NCBI GenBank assembly: GCA_023334545.1
Contig: JAADVB010000066.1
Location: 1-64,000, forward strand
Length of the DNA stretch: 64,000 bases
Direction: 5' to 3'
Origin: Salisapilia sapeloensis
Taxonomy: Eukaryota; Oomycota; Peronosporomycetes; Peronosporales; Salisapiliaceae
Position 1 is the first letter of the stretch; each line of letters begins with the position of its first letter. The notes below the pieces were generated by a model. That model had not been told where the DNA came from. It was given only the letters and a program-made list of their open reading frames with translations, and did not search any database. Below are positions 43,224 through 54,500 of this stretch, piece by piece. Made by a program: the position numbers and the translations under genes.

Positions 43224-46200
43224 TTGAAGCCAGTGGAAGTGCCGCCAGAAACCAGGCGTGCGTTCAGCTCCACACGACAGCGCGGTACAGCCAATCATGA
43301 CTATGCGTTTGCTGCGACACCCTCCGAGCACACATCCTGTGCATCAGACCAGCTTCAATCCGGAAATTTCTCTCCGGCGACCACTTACGGACTGCCGGAC
43401 AGCTTCATGACGGAACCAGGCAGCGGCAAGAGCGACTCGAGCGAGTTCATGCCACCAACTCGCGTCTCCAGCTTCACGCTCGATGATGCAATGCCAGACT
43501 CGGAATCCTTTGAAGGCTCCACGTCCGAGGGCACTGAAGAGATATATCTTCATGGAGGACTCTACCCGGTCTCCGAGACTGGTCAAGACAATGAGCTGTT
43601 TAATGATTACTACACACCACTTCGATCACCGGCATCATCACTCCCAAACTCTCCCTCGGTGCGATTGCGATTGCATAAACAACAGAGCTCTGGAAGCAGT
43701 CCTGGAAGCAATGGAAATCGAGGTCGTCTGCACAAGACGATGCGAAAGGCTCGGAACGCAGTCTCCCACATCAAACGTCGTATGCGATTCGACAAGGCAC
43801 GTGCGTCGTTTAAATGGAACGTGAATCTAGCGATGCGCATCGCCATCGGAGTCGTCATCGCAGGCTTTGCACAAACAAAGGACACGACGAACCCAGGCAA
43901 GAGATATGTGTTCATGCCCGAAGAATACTACATCGGAGGTCTTTCATATGCAGCCAATATGCTCGTCTTCGCAGCATCTCGAAACGTCGGAGGTGCACTT
44001 GAAAACATCTTCCAGATCGTCCTCGGTGTCAACGCTGCTCTCGTCTACAACCTCCTCTTCTCTTACGTCATCGGCGATATCAAGGACAACAATTTACTCG
44101 AAGTCGCTACGAGTTGGGGAACCGGGAGGTACTTTGTTAGTTTACACGATTGGGGTATCGCCATGCCCTTCTTCTTCCTCTTCACGCTCATCGTTTACAT
44201 CCTTCCGTTACAGAACAACGTTAAGATCTACGCTGTCAGTAGTAACGTCTACTTCATGCTTACGATCGTCAGTCCGATGAATCCCATAGATCCATCGCAG
44301 AAGAGAAATGAAGACAACCCTCTGCTTAACAATTCGAACTTGATGGTCAATTTCGCATTGTACAGTCTCGTTGGTGCGATCGGTACCTTTATTGCCCTCT
44401 GTACCGTCCTCTTCCCGACTCCACTTCTCGCCATCAAGCAACTAAATGCCGAGATGGAAGAAGCGCAGTATGACATTCGAGAGACACTCAACCTCATCGT
44501 CGACTCATACTGCTTCCGAGCGAAAGATATCAAAGAGATGGACTTCTTCCACATCCGACTCGATCGACAGCTAGCTGCAGCACAAACGAGGCGGATGACG
44601 ATGAAGAGGTTGCTAGCGAATTGCTGGTGGGAAGAAGTTGTGGGCATCGGCTACTGCACCAAATTCAACAAGACGGTAGCGAAGCAGTTTGTCGGTCTGT
44701 ATGCTCGACTGCTCAAGGACTTGTACTCGATGAAGAGTGCTATTGAGAAGGAGACGTGCCATTGGACGCACATCACGCTCATGCAAAAGATGCAAAAGAA
44801 AATCTACGTCCTCCAGGTCGAAACAAACGATTTGTTAGAAGAAATTTCACGTCGAGTGCTACTCGATACGCGTGAAATGCCGACAGACCAGTTCCAGCAT
44901 CTCGAACGACGTGTTGAAAGGCTCATTGCAAAGTACGCTGAGCACTACGAGACGCTCTTATCGGCACAAGTACGCTCGCCAACCGATGTAGGTACATCTA
45001 TGCCGATGAATCTCTTTCTATACTCGTTCTTGGCTCTCGTACGAACGTTGAACGACTTTGAAACCGTGTACAACCGCAAGAACTTTTCCTCTCGACATCG
45101 CATCGGTCACTTTTTCAAAGCTTGCGGTCGTGGTCTCTTTCGTACGGACACCTACTCGAAGCATCTGATGAATTTCGCTTGTCGAACGACACTCGCGACG
45201 TGGATTGGTGTCGTCTGCTCGACATTCCTCTTCTCCTTCCGTTCGAACGTGCCGACGGCTATTATCATGATCGCACAGTACAATCGCGGAGGGACGTACA
45301 GCAGTACGGTGAATCGACTTGCAGGTCTCTTCGCTGGAAATGTCGTTCCTTCCATCTGCAACTTTTTCCTGTGTAAGCTCGACAACATATATACGTTCAT
45401 GGTGTTGAATAACGTGACGATCTTCATCTGGACCGTCCTGTGCATGTACGTCTTTTACAGCGAAGGGTACATGCAGACGGGGGGGATGGTGGCAGCTTTC
45501 ATGGCCATCACAGTCTTGCTAGATTCTAGTTGTAGCTCTAATTGGGACGAAGACAGGGCAAATTCCAAATTTGACCCTAATGGGGACGGAACCATGGCAA
45601 ATTCCAATTCTGGCTCTGGTTTGGACGAAGCAGCGACGTGTTCTTCGCCGTACTCGTCTCTCACGGAGAATTCACTTGGCGTCTTGATCCTATTGGCAGT
45701 AGAGCTCTTGTGGAGTCCACAGAGTGCTACTTCAATCTTACGTGAGAACATCCAACGTGTCTTCCGCAGTGGACGTGAAATCTTCTCCGTGACCTTCCAA
45801 CATCATCTCGCGTCCTTTGCCATCCATCATAGTGACAAAGAGAGTGGAGAGAACGAAGATCAGCTGGGTCTCCTGTACGACAAGCATCGCCGTGAAGAGC
45901 TACGAATGCAGATCTATAACGAGCTTTCGGTACTCGTGGAACAACAAGAGAAGTTACTTCGAGACGCATCGATGGAACCGACGCTATGGCGAGCTCCGTT
46001 CTCTGAAACCAAGTATGCTCAAGTGTTGCAGGCTAGTCAGTCGATGCTCATCCACTTGCGTCTGCTCTTGGATCTAGCGGATTGGCATGAAAAACGAAAG
46101 AAGTCGCGACAGAAAGCAGCCTTCGGGTCCCAAAGGAGCACTTTAAATGTCCATCAGCATAATCATGAACACACGGATGAGTCGGAAACACCTTTGGCGA

Positions 46201-47108
46201 TGCTCAAGGAAGCATGGATTACTAGTCACAATGTCTTCAAAGTCAGCGTCGAGGAGAGTTTAGAGACACTAGAAGAGTTATTCGGAGATGAATTCGCCTA
46301 TGCTAATGGACAAGACAGTGCTATCTTCATGCAAGTGCGAGAAGCCTTCCGTGTGGCGGATGTCCATCGTCGAGGTGTTGTCGATGCAAGTGAACTGGCG
46401 CTGCTGCTTGAAAAGCTATTGCCGTATGGAGCGCACGGTAATGCTGGACAATTGGAGCAGTATGTAGATGAGTTCATGGCAGCAGTGGATGGAGATAAAG
46501 ACGGCAAGGTGTCTCTGAACGACATTATGCGAGCACTCAACCGCGGATTCCGACTGGAGCTCGAGATCTACGACACTGTCCAGCCACTCAGTACCTCTGC
46601 AGTACCGATCTCAGCACCCAGTAGTATCTCTAGGAATATGGAAAGAATGAGCAGTAACATTAGTGCTACTGGCGATGGTGGCGCTGGACCTGCCTCCTTC
46701 ACTGCGGCGAGACTAGCCGAGTTGACAGAGAACGACGAGGTCCCGAAGAATCGTCCGAGACGCACGTCGTCAGTGCTCTCGTCACCTCTGCTTGGAGCCA
46801 ACTGGTTTGGAAAGGGAAACAAGGTGAACCGCTCCAAGATGCCACCTCGAGGTGGTGCGAGAGGAGAGCGAAGGCCTGGCGTGGAGGCGAACGATGCGCT
46901 TTTGAATGTCGAGTCGTTCAATATCAAGAGCGCTGCGGCGAAATTAAAGAGTGACTACAGCTCCTTCTTACTACGACAGAGCTGTGCTAATTGTTCGGAT
47001 CGGAATGCCGTCGACATGGAAGAGTTTATCGTCATGAGTTGCGTCATTTGCGTCGCGGATGAGCTTGCGAGTGTCTTGACGACGTTGAATGGTCTTGCAG
47101 CAACCTAA
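43224..47108 (+). CDS. FUSC/aromatic-acid-exporter-like membrane protein with EF hands (5' end unresolved)
   Basis: Open frame of 1294 codons from 43224 (TTG); the first in-frame ATG is at 43407. Two membrane clusters are seen, about residues 196-420 (LAMRIAIGVVIAGFAQ, MPFFFLFTLIVYILPL, LYSLVGAIGTFIALCTVLF) and 655-860 (TTLATWIGVVCSTFLFSF, MVLNNVTIFIWTVLCMYVFY). Each is followed by a long cytosolic helical region, the duplicated FUSC/ALMT layout. Near residues 1030-1100 are two EF hands, DVHRRGVVDASEL (degenerate) and DGDKDGKVSLND (canonical). FUSC-type proteins export organic acids or aromatic compounds; calcium control is inferred from the EF hands. A 13-residue tandem repeat lies in the extramembrane loop near residue 775. 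No intron is visible in 3.9 kb. Confidence 0.8.
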   Translation: MKPVEVPPETRRAFSSTRQRGTANHDYAFAATPSEHTSCASDQLQSGNFSPATTYGLPDSFMTEPGSGKSDSSEFMPPTRVSSFTLDDAMPDSESFEGSTSEGTEEIYLHGGLYPVSETGQDNELFNDYYTPLRSPASSLPNSPSVRLRLHKQQSSGSSPGSNGNRGRLHKTMRKARNAVSHIKRRMRFDKARASFKWNVNLAMRIAIGVVIAGFAQTKDTTNPGKRYVFMPEEYYIGGLSYAANMLVFAASRNVGGALENIFQIVLGVNAALVYNLLFSYVIGDIKDNNLLEVATSWGTGRYFVSLHDWGIAMPFFFLFTLIVYILPLQNNVKIYAVSSNVYFMLTIVSPMNPIDPSQKRNEDNPLLNNSNLMVNFALYSLVGAIGTFIALCTVLFPTPLLAIKQLNAEMEEAQYDIRETLNLIVDSYCFRAKDIKEMDFFHIRLDRQLAAAQTRRMTMKRLLANCWWEEVVGIGYCTKFNKTVAKQFVGLYARLLKDLYSMKSAIEKETCHWTHITLMQKMQKKIYVLQVETNDLLEEISRRVLLDTREMPTDQFQHLERRVERLIAKYAEHYETLLSAQVRSPTDVGTSMPMNLFLYSFLALVRTLNDFETVYNRKNFSSRHRIGHFFKACGRGLFRTDTYSKHLMNFACRTTLATWIGVVCSTFLFSFRSNVPTAIIMIAQYNRGGTYSSTVNRLAGLFAGNVVPSICNFFLCKLDNIYTFMVLNNVTIFIWTVLCMYVFYSEGYMQTGGMVAAFMAITVLLDSSCSSNWDEDRANSKFDPNGDGTMANSNSGSGLDEAATCSSPYSSLTENSLGVLILLAVELLWSPQSATSILRENIQRVFRSGREIFSVTFQHHLASFAIHHSDKESGENEDQLGLLYDKHRREELRMQIYNELSVLVEQQEKLLRDASMEPTLWRAPFSETKYAQVLQASQSMLIHLRLLLDLADWHEKRKKSRQKAAFGSQRSTLNVHQHNHEHTDESETPLAMLKEAWITSHNVFKVSVEESLETLEELFGDEFAYANGQDSAIFMQVREAFRVADVHRRGVVDASELALLLEKLLPYGAHGNAGQLEQYVDEFMAAVDGDKDGKVSLNDIMRALNRGFRLELEIYDTVQPLSTSAVPISAPSSISRNMERMSSNISATGDGGAGPASFTAARLAELTENDEVPKNRPRRTSSVLSSPLLGANWFGKGNKVNRSKMPPRGGARGERRPGVEANDALLNVESFNIKSAAAKLKSDYSSFLLRQSCANCSDRNAVDMEEFIVMSCVICVADELASVLTTLNGLAAT
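45540..45617 (+). repeat. Two-unit 39-nt tandem repeat inside the FUSC-type gene
   Basis: Units 45540-45578 and 45579-45617 are imperfect copies and encode NWDEDRANSKFDP and NGDGTMANSNSGS. A third, decayed start (GLDEAA) follows. The reading frame is kept, so the repeat lengthens one loop of the transporter. Confidence 0.7.
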
Positions 47109-47205
47109 TGCAGAAAACGTAGTGTACAATTTGTAGAAAAGAGCAAGTGGAGGAGTGACGATCAAATGTCAGGAACTGTCGAAAGACGCTTGTACGAGAA
47201 GCAGA

Positions 47206-48788
47206 TTAATCATGAATAAACATTCTTTCGTGTGAAGTTGGGAGGACGATGGGAGCATCCATTTGCTGGATGTAGCTTGCAATTGCTTCTCGAATCATCT
47301 TGTCTTGAGAGATCTCTTGTCCTCTGGAAAAGAACTTTTTCCAGACGGACCAAGACTGACGATAGGGAAGCGCTACCGTCACGAGTTGATTGTCATCTAA
47401 TTCTTCGGTGGACTTGTCAAGTCGACAAGACGTGAGCTGCTTTTTGGATGTATTATAATGAATAACAAGCCCAGAGAGATGTGGGAATGCAGAGTGCATT
47501 GCTGGAACATTTCGAAGAGCAAAGGTTAGCGCTGCTTTTAAAAGAGATGCGGGAAGAGAGAGTTTAATAACAGAATGTTCTAACGGGAAGATATTCTGAA
47601 GCCAACGCATGGTCACTTGGATCGGACCTTCAAATAGTTCATCGCACTTGATGTGAGCAGCATTCACCAAGCCAATGTCGCTGTCCATTTGCCATCTCAA
47701 GGCATCAGCAGCTAGTTTACCAAGGTTCGTCTCCCTCGTTCGACACGAAAGTCTCGTGCCATCTAGTGTCGAGTTTATGGTTGCCAAGTGTTCCAGCTTT
47801 CCTGCTGCTTTATCTTCTTCATAAATACGATTCGAGTACTTCTGGAGGATGGAAGCGACCTTATCATCTGGATCAAAGCCACGATTCGATATCATTTGCC
47901 ACTGATAATCAACATGTACAACTCCACTCAAAATGTTTCGAGTGATATCGAGATCGAAAATTCCTAACCAAAGAGCGTCTTGACCAGACTTGTGGATGAC
48001 AGTCATGCCTTCTGTCATGGTCATCGGCGTGTGGTCATGTCCACCCAAGATCAGATGAATACCAGGCACTTTACGAGCCACTTTCCGATCATCTTTTAGG
48101 TCTAGATGGGTAAGCGCAATAATAACATCAACGCTTTGGACCTCGTATAGGTGCTCGACACACCGTTTGGCATGCACAACTTCCTTCTCAAAGACGACAC
48201 TGTCACCAGCGTATGGATCATCTCCTGTCTCTCTCGTCACGAGTCCGAATAAACCCACACGAATATCTTCTGAGGTTGTATAAACACTAGTATCTGTCAC
48301 AGGTGAAAAGAGTTCTTTGTCACGATCACCTCCGGCGTACCGGACGTTGGAACCGAAGCAAGTAAAGTTCATAGCAGAAGGAGATAGCAACTTTTCCGCA
48401 GTCCCTGCCCCATAGTCGAATTCATGGTTACCTAACACGACGTAATCGATTTCCCACGCATTCAAGACATCGATCATGACCTCGCCTTTGTCACGTCGAT
48501 CCAATGCGGACTGCCATAAGAAGTCTCCATTAAGCGTCGTAAAAGTATTCGCTGTAGGATGAGCTGACGCTCGAGTTTGTCGTAATAAAGCCCCCATCTC
48601 TGCCATACCTATACATAAAGCCCGAATGAGCAAAAGCTGTGGCTTTATCATGTAAATCACAGCATTGACCAAGTACCTCCTTGACCTGAAGCTTTTGGAT
48701 ATAACCTGTACACGTCATTCAGTGTCAAAATCTTTAGTTTAGAGTGCACTACACTCGTGTCATGGCTCTTATCATCCACACTAGCCAT
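47206..48788 (-). CDS. 5'-nucleotidase family metallophosphatase, soluble form
   Basis: Two exons (48788-48677, 48608-47206; 68-nt intron) give 504 aa. The calcineurin-like metal site is complete: LKILTLNDVY near residue 25, LNGDFL, VVLGNHEFDYG, IIALTHLDL and LILGGHDHTP. The C-terminal 5'-nucleotidase domain follows (NLGKLAADALRWQMDSDIGL, then IFPLEHSVIKLSLPASLLK). There is no signal peptide (the protein starts MASVDDKSHDTS) and no GPI tail, so it is probably cytosolic, unlike the extracellular CD73 type. It should release phosphate from nucleotides or related sugar nucleotides; the substrate cannot be read. The start at 48788 is the only ATG in frame with the conserved NDVY strand. Divergent from the nonaspanin gene. 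Confidence 0.9.
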
Positions 48789-49095
48789 ACGTAGTCCTCT
48801 ACAAGTAATCTCGTGCGCCTAGTACTGGGAGTCTGAAGAGGTACTAGCGATCGAATACTTCAGCTAAAAATATCTTCCTTCAAAAAAAGTATCTTCTATA
48901 AAAGAATATCTTTTGAAATATAACACATAGCTTGTACATAATTCTTCTTTCTATGCAAAGCATAAATGAATCGGATATCAATTCTAGCCAACTTACAACC
49001 AAGCGAAACGACCCGATTGAGAACGTGTCGGACTGGCAGGTAGAGAGGTACGATTCACTTCCACAGTGCTTGAGCATTCAACTAGCAAGATTGCA
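48789..49095. promoter_or_regulatory. Divergent promoter region of 5'-nucleotidase and TM9SF genes
   Basis: 307 bases between the two start codons, AT-rich around 48865-48960. No gene and no clear initiator match. Confidence 0.4.
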
Positions 49096-51266
49096 ATGGG
49101 CTGGCAACGACCTTTGGCAGCCATCTTGGCGCTCATGGCCGGCATGCACGACGCAGATGGCTTCGCCATGCCTGGCGTGCAAATGACATCGTACAAGCGT
49201 GGAGACAACATCCCCCTCTTCGTGAACAGTCTTACATCTTCTGAAACTCTACTTCCAATGGACTACTACAAGCTACCTTTCTGTCAGGTCCGTATGCTAT
49301 GCGTCTGTTGATATACTATTCCGTGTAGATTATAACAGCTATGACCACTTTTAGCCAGAGACGATCGAGTACAAGTCGGAGAACTTGGGCGAGTACTTGA
49401 CAGCCAACCGAATCCAGAACTCTCCTTATGATGTACACATTTAATTCGTACGATAATATACATGCATGTATTGACATGATGTCGATAGATCCAATTTCTC
49501 GAGAATAAACAATGTGCTGTCTTGTGCCACAAGAACTACAAATCCAAGAGCATCAGGGCACTCGAACGAAAAGTCAAGAACGGCTACCACATCAACTGGT
49601 ACGAACAAGTATACGACAACTTTGTCAATCAATATTTATCCGATAAATAGGATTCTAGATAATCTTCCCGTCACGTCTGTTTCTCCAGACGATACACTAG
49701 CCGTTGGATTCCCTCTCGGTTCATTCAACTCTGAAGTCGAGGTCGTCCCACAGCTTAATAATCACGTCCGTATTCGTATCGGATACAACAGTGAGAACGT
49801 TGCCAAGTCGAAAGAAGGCACATCCCAGTCATCTGCATCTGAAGGCGAAGGTCGTATTGTCGACTTTACCGTCGTTCCGTATAGTTTCGAATACCAGGAT
49901 AAGAATTACATTGAAGCTGAGAACCGAATGGCTTCCTGTGAGCCATCGCAAGATCTACGTCGACCAATGTACTTGCGATCGAAGAAAGGCGAGACTACGA
50001 GCGTCTACTGGACGTACAGTGTGGAGTGGATTGAAGACAACGACCGGACATGGCGTACTCGTTGGGACATCTACTTTGAAGCTGGCTCTGGCAGTGACGA
50101 AGTCCACTGGTTTTCTATTGTTAATGCGTTGCTTATCGTCCTCTTCCTCTCTGGTATGGTCGGTATGATCCTCGTCCGCAGTCTCCATCGCGATATCAAT
50201 CGGTACAATCGTGTTCCAACAGATGAAGAGCGTGCGGAAGAGCGTGAGGAGAGTGGATGGAAACTTGTGCATGCAGACGTCTTCCGAGCACCTAATACCT
50301 ATCCCATGCTACTATGCGTTCTTGTCGGCACAGGCAATCAGCTCTTGGGCATGGCACTTGTCACACTTATCTTTGCCGCTGCAGGCACTTTGGCACCTGC
50401 GAATCGTGGCAAGCTGACGATTGCTTTGCTAGTGGTGTTTGTGCTGCTCGGTACAGTCGCTGGGTACTCTTCTGCGAGGATGTACAAGATGTTCCGTGGC
50501 AAGCGATGGCAAAAGTGCACAGTCTTGACTGCAGTCTTGTTCCCTGGTATCGTCTTCAGCCTCTTCTTCCTTCTCAATCTATTTGCATGGGGAGCTGGAT
50601 CCGATGCAGCCGTACCTTTCGGATCGATCTTGCTCGTCTTCTTCCTCTGGACCTGTGTCTCCGTTCCACTTGTCTTTGCCGGCGCGTTCGTCGGCTTTAA
50701 AGCTGCAGCTCCATCTTTCCCTGTCGCTACGAGTAACATCCCACGTCCAGTCCCTCCACAGCCTCAATACATGTCCACATGGGTGATGGCGGCTGTGGGT
50801 GGTGTCCTTCCGTTTGGCGCCATCTTCGTCGAACTATTCTTTGTCCTGTCGTCGCTATGGACAGACAAGTATTACTACGTGTTTGGCTTCCTCTTGCTAG
50901 CATTCCTCATTCTAATCGGCACGTGTGCCGAGATCACGATCGTACTGACCTACTTCCAGCTATGTGCCGAAGACTATCATTGGTATGTAGTGTATTTATA
51001 CGAGCGTGAAGATGTAGGCTGACTTGTGTTTGAATAGGTGGTGGCGATCGTTTATTGTTGGAGGTGCTTGTGGTGCGTATGTGTTTCTATATGCTGCGTA
51101 CTACTTTTGGTCACGACTGGATGTGGGCAATGTGATCGGTGCTATGTTTTACTTTGGCTATATGGCCATGATCTCGGAAGCATTGGCTTTGCTCACGGGC
51201 GCAGTCGGACTTGGCGCGTCTCTCTGGTTTACTCGTAAGATCTACGCATCTATCAAGGTCGACTAA
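49096..51266 (+). CDS. Nonaspanin, TM9SF/EMP70 family
   Basis: Five exons (49096-49287, 49355-49432, 49489-49598, 49651-50982, 51038-51266) give 646 aa. It has a signal peptide (MGWQRPLAAILALMAGMHDA), then a luminal domain with the family's YKRGDNIPLFVN, LPFCQPE, LGEYLTANRIQNSPYD and NGYHINWILDNLPV segments. Nine membrane helices follow from about residue 275. The conserved QLCAEDYHWWWRSF is rebuilt exactly across the last intron. The C terminus IKVD fits the KxD/E signal that keeps these proteins in the Golgi by binding COPI. TM9 proteins act in Golgi/endosome sorting and adhesion. Introns are 52-67 nt. Confidence 0.97.
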
Positions 51267-51544
51267 ATAGACGATATTTGGAAGAAAGGATCTTGCATAA
51301 AAGATAAGTACAGAATAGAAAGTTGTTCTGGAATACAACCGTGCTTTGATACTTAAGTTCATGATGACTTCAACAAAGTTGATTGGTAACTTTGTCCTTG
51401 TAAAGGTGCAGTCTGAAGGTATAGACTAGATGGAATGAACTACCATCGGTTTCGTGGACAAGGATGGACGATATGAATAGTCACGAGGAGTTGAAACACC
51501 AAGAAAAGGTCAGCTTATAACTAAACGACAATTCGTGTACTTCG

Positions 51545-54500
51545 ATGGCGTTTGCCTTAAATTCTCGAGTCGATGCCTTGTATGATCGAAATGCTGATGA
51601 TGTGTGGTATCCTGGTCGTATTACAAAAGTTCATCTAGGTGACAGGACTGGTGGTGGGCAGAGCTATGACATTCATTACGACGATGGCGAAATGGAATTC
51701 AACATAGAGCCCGAGTTTATTCGGCAACATGTAAAAGGAACGATTAGTGCTGGTACTCGAGTATTAGGAAATTATTGCGGTGACGGTGAATGGTATCCAG
51801 GGCAGATTGCAGAAGTGCTGGATAATGGTTGTTTTACGATATACTATGATGACGCAGAGGTTGAAACAAACGTACCATTCGAATACGTGAAGGAAGAGAT
51901 ATATGCAAACTCTGAGCATGAAGTCTTTGCGCAAAGAGAGCAGGAGACCGTTAAGCTATCTGACCAAGAAATAATAAATATGGAATTACCAATCGAGGAT
52001 GCTGGGCAAAGCCACAATAGTATGAAAGATGCTGGTCTAGATGAACCAGTAAATAGAACTACTGGCAACAAAACTGCAGATGGACAAACTCAACAAAGCT
52101 TCACGACTCACAGTCAAAGAAAAATTGAACAAGAAGTTATAACGAGTGATAGTACAGAAGGGAAACTACTGGGAATTGTAGGACAGAGTCAAAACGAGAC
52201 ACGACAGGATGCGCTAATGAGCGATGCTAGCAATCAAATGCTAGTGGAACCCACAACGTCACAGAACGAAGTACCGGATACATTAATGAGCCATCTTATG
52301 AGTCAGCAGACAGACAAGAGTGCAATACATCATCGAGAGGAAGCTTTAGAGAAGTCAGCACCCAACAATGATAAGAAGATTCTGCTATCAGATGCTGGTA
52401 CAATCCATAGAGAATCACCAAAAGATTCAACAATTGGTAATCCGACAACACGAGAACGTGTTGAATCTACTACTACAGAGCATTGTCTACAAGAGACATT
52501 TGTGAATACGATTGCAGGCTTATCCGAGAAGGTGTCTGTGAAGCCACGAGACATAAGACAAAGTGCTCAATATGACAAAGACAACAATGACACATACAAC
52601 TTCGCTCCCGGTGATAATAAAAGATCAACAACAGTGAAGGAGGTCCAAGAACAGTCTTGTACGGCAAATATGTCTACTTCTTTAGCCACTCCGAAAGCTC
52701 AATCTAGCTCTCAACAGTTCCTGGAGAAGGCATGCTTACTTCCAAATTTCCAACGTCAGTATAGCCATCCGAACCAAAATGAAGCACCTACAATAGAATC
52801 TATGGCTCCACTAGACAAAACAAATGTAATGCTAGCCTCAGCAACGAACGTGGTGTCCAATGACACCAAAATCGGCGCTTCGGCAACATTGGAAGATTAT
52901 TCTGTAGACGAGAACAAAGCAAAAGAGCTATTAGCTTCCTTAGTAAAGTACACAAGGAGTAACTTAGCTCGCATTGCCAGTGTTTTCGTAGCACAAGATG
53001 GCATTGGTACTATTTTAGGTCTGCTTAGGCAGCACTCGCGAAATGCTGTCATTCAGTCCTACATCTTTGTACTCACACGACGGCTTGGATTCGTTTCAAC
53101 TGAAATCGTTCATTTGCTTCTATCAGGAGGTATCGTTGGTGGCATCGTTCAGGCGATGCAACTATTTACTGATGATGCGATCTTACAAGCGTCGGCTTGT
53201 GGAGCTTTAACTGCGCTAGTACAGACAAGTGATGATGCGCTACCTTTATTTTATGACTGGCATGTAACGCCTTTGGTTTTTACGACACTCGTGACGCACA
53301 AACGATACAGTGTCTATACGCGTCAAGTACAATGCTACATACCGGAGCTTTTCCTCAAGTTATGTGAGCTTGGAGACTACGAATGCCGAGCACTGCTTAC
53401 TGGAAACTCGTTGGAAACACAAGACATTGAGCGATGTCCAATCGCAGTATGTGCTTTGCTTCTTAATCAAGCTCTGTTTCATGAGGATAGAAAAGTATGC
53501 TGTGCTGTTGCTGCGCTGCTTTTGTATCTAGCCCATGCAGACAAAGCATTTGGTCTCATCTTAATTCGATTAAACGCCATTTCAGATCTATCAGCAGTGA
53601 TAACAAAGTACCCGAAGGAGCCTGTTATAGAACGCTACGCTTCTGCTGGGTACAAAGCCATAGGCTTATGCAGCCAGATGATGACTCCACAGCATCTTGA
53701 AGAAGATGAGCTCGATCACTTTTGGACATACGAGAAAGCGCCTAAGAATCGACAGGAGACATGGACATCTTCATGCACAAACGATTCATATCGAATTAAG
53801 TCTTCATCAAAGTTGCGCATGAATCATCAACCTCAGCCTACGCATTCAGCTTCCACAAAAAGAACTACTCCGAGGACCTCGCAATCATACTACGACGACA
53901 CTCATCCTATTGAAAGGCAAACTCAGAAGTTTATCTCTTCACCCTATGGAAAGTATATTACCTCAGGCGATACAAGCTCTCGTGGTCGGCCTGTTCGCAA
54001 TACAAAAGCTAAAACCATTTCATCACGACCCGTAAGTCCGTACCAAGAATTAAGTTCTACAATGGATGCAAATGATGGACAAAGACGGAGAGAGCAAGAA
54101 ATTTTACAACAAAACGTCTTGATTAAGAGTCACAGTGCTAGCGCAGAAAGCTCCAGACACCACAATCATCAAATGATGCAAGCTGCATCACACAATACCA
54201 TGGATAGGAGAACGCCCAGGGATTCAAACATGAAAAATAGCGCACCACCATCTAGAAAGCTTGAGCAGTCTCGAGACGTTACTAAGCGTAGTGCATGGTC
54301 TGCAGAAACTAGATTCAAGGAGCGAAGATCGCCACCAACTCTCTCCAAAGAAAGCTACGATACAAGAGGACTGAGAAATACATGGGAGAAAGAGTATCAA
54401 GTGAATGTAAAGCCAACGAAATACAGCTCTCCTGAGAAGACAATCAAGAAGGCTACTGCTCAAGCGAAATCGTTGACCTCATTTGCCTCTGAGTTGTTCA

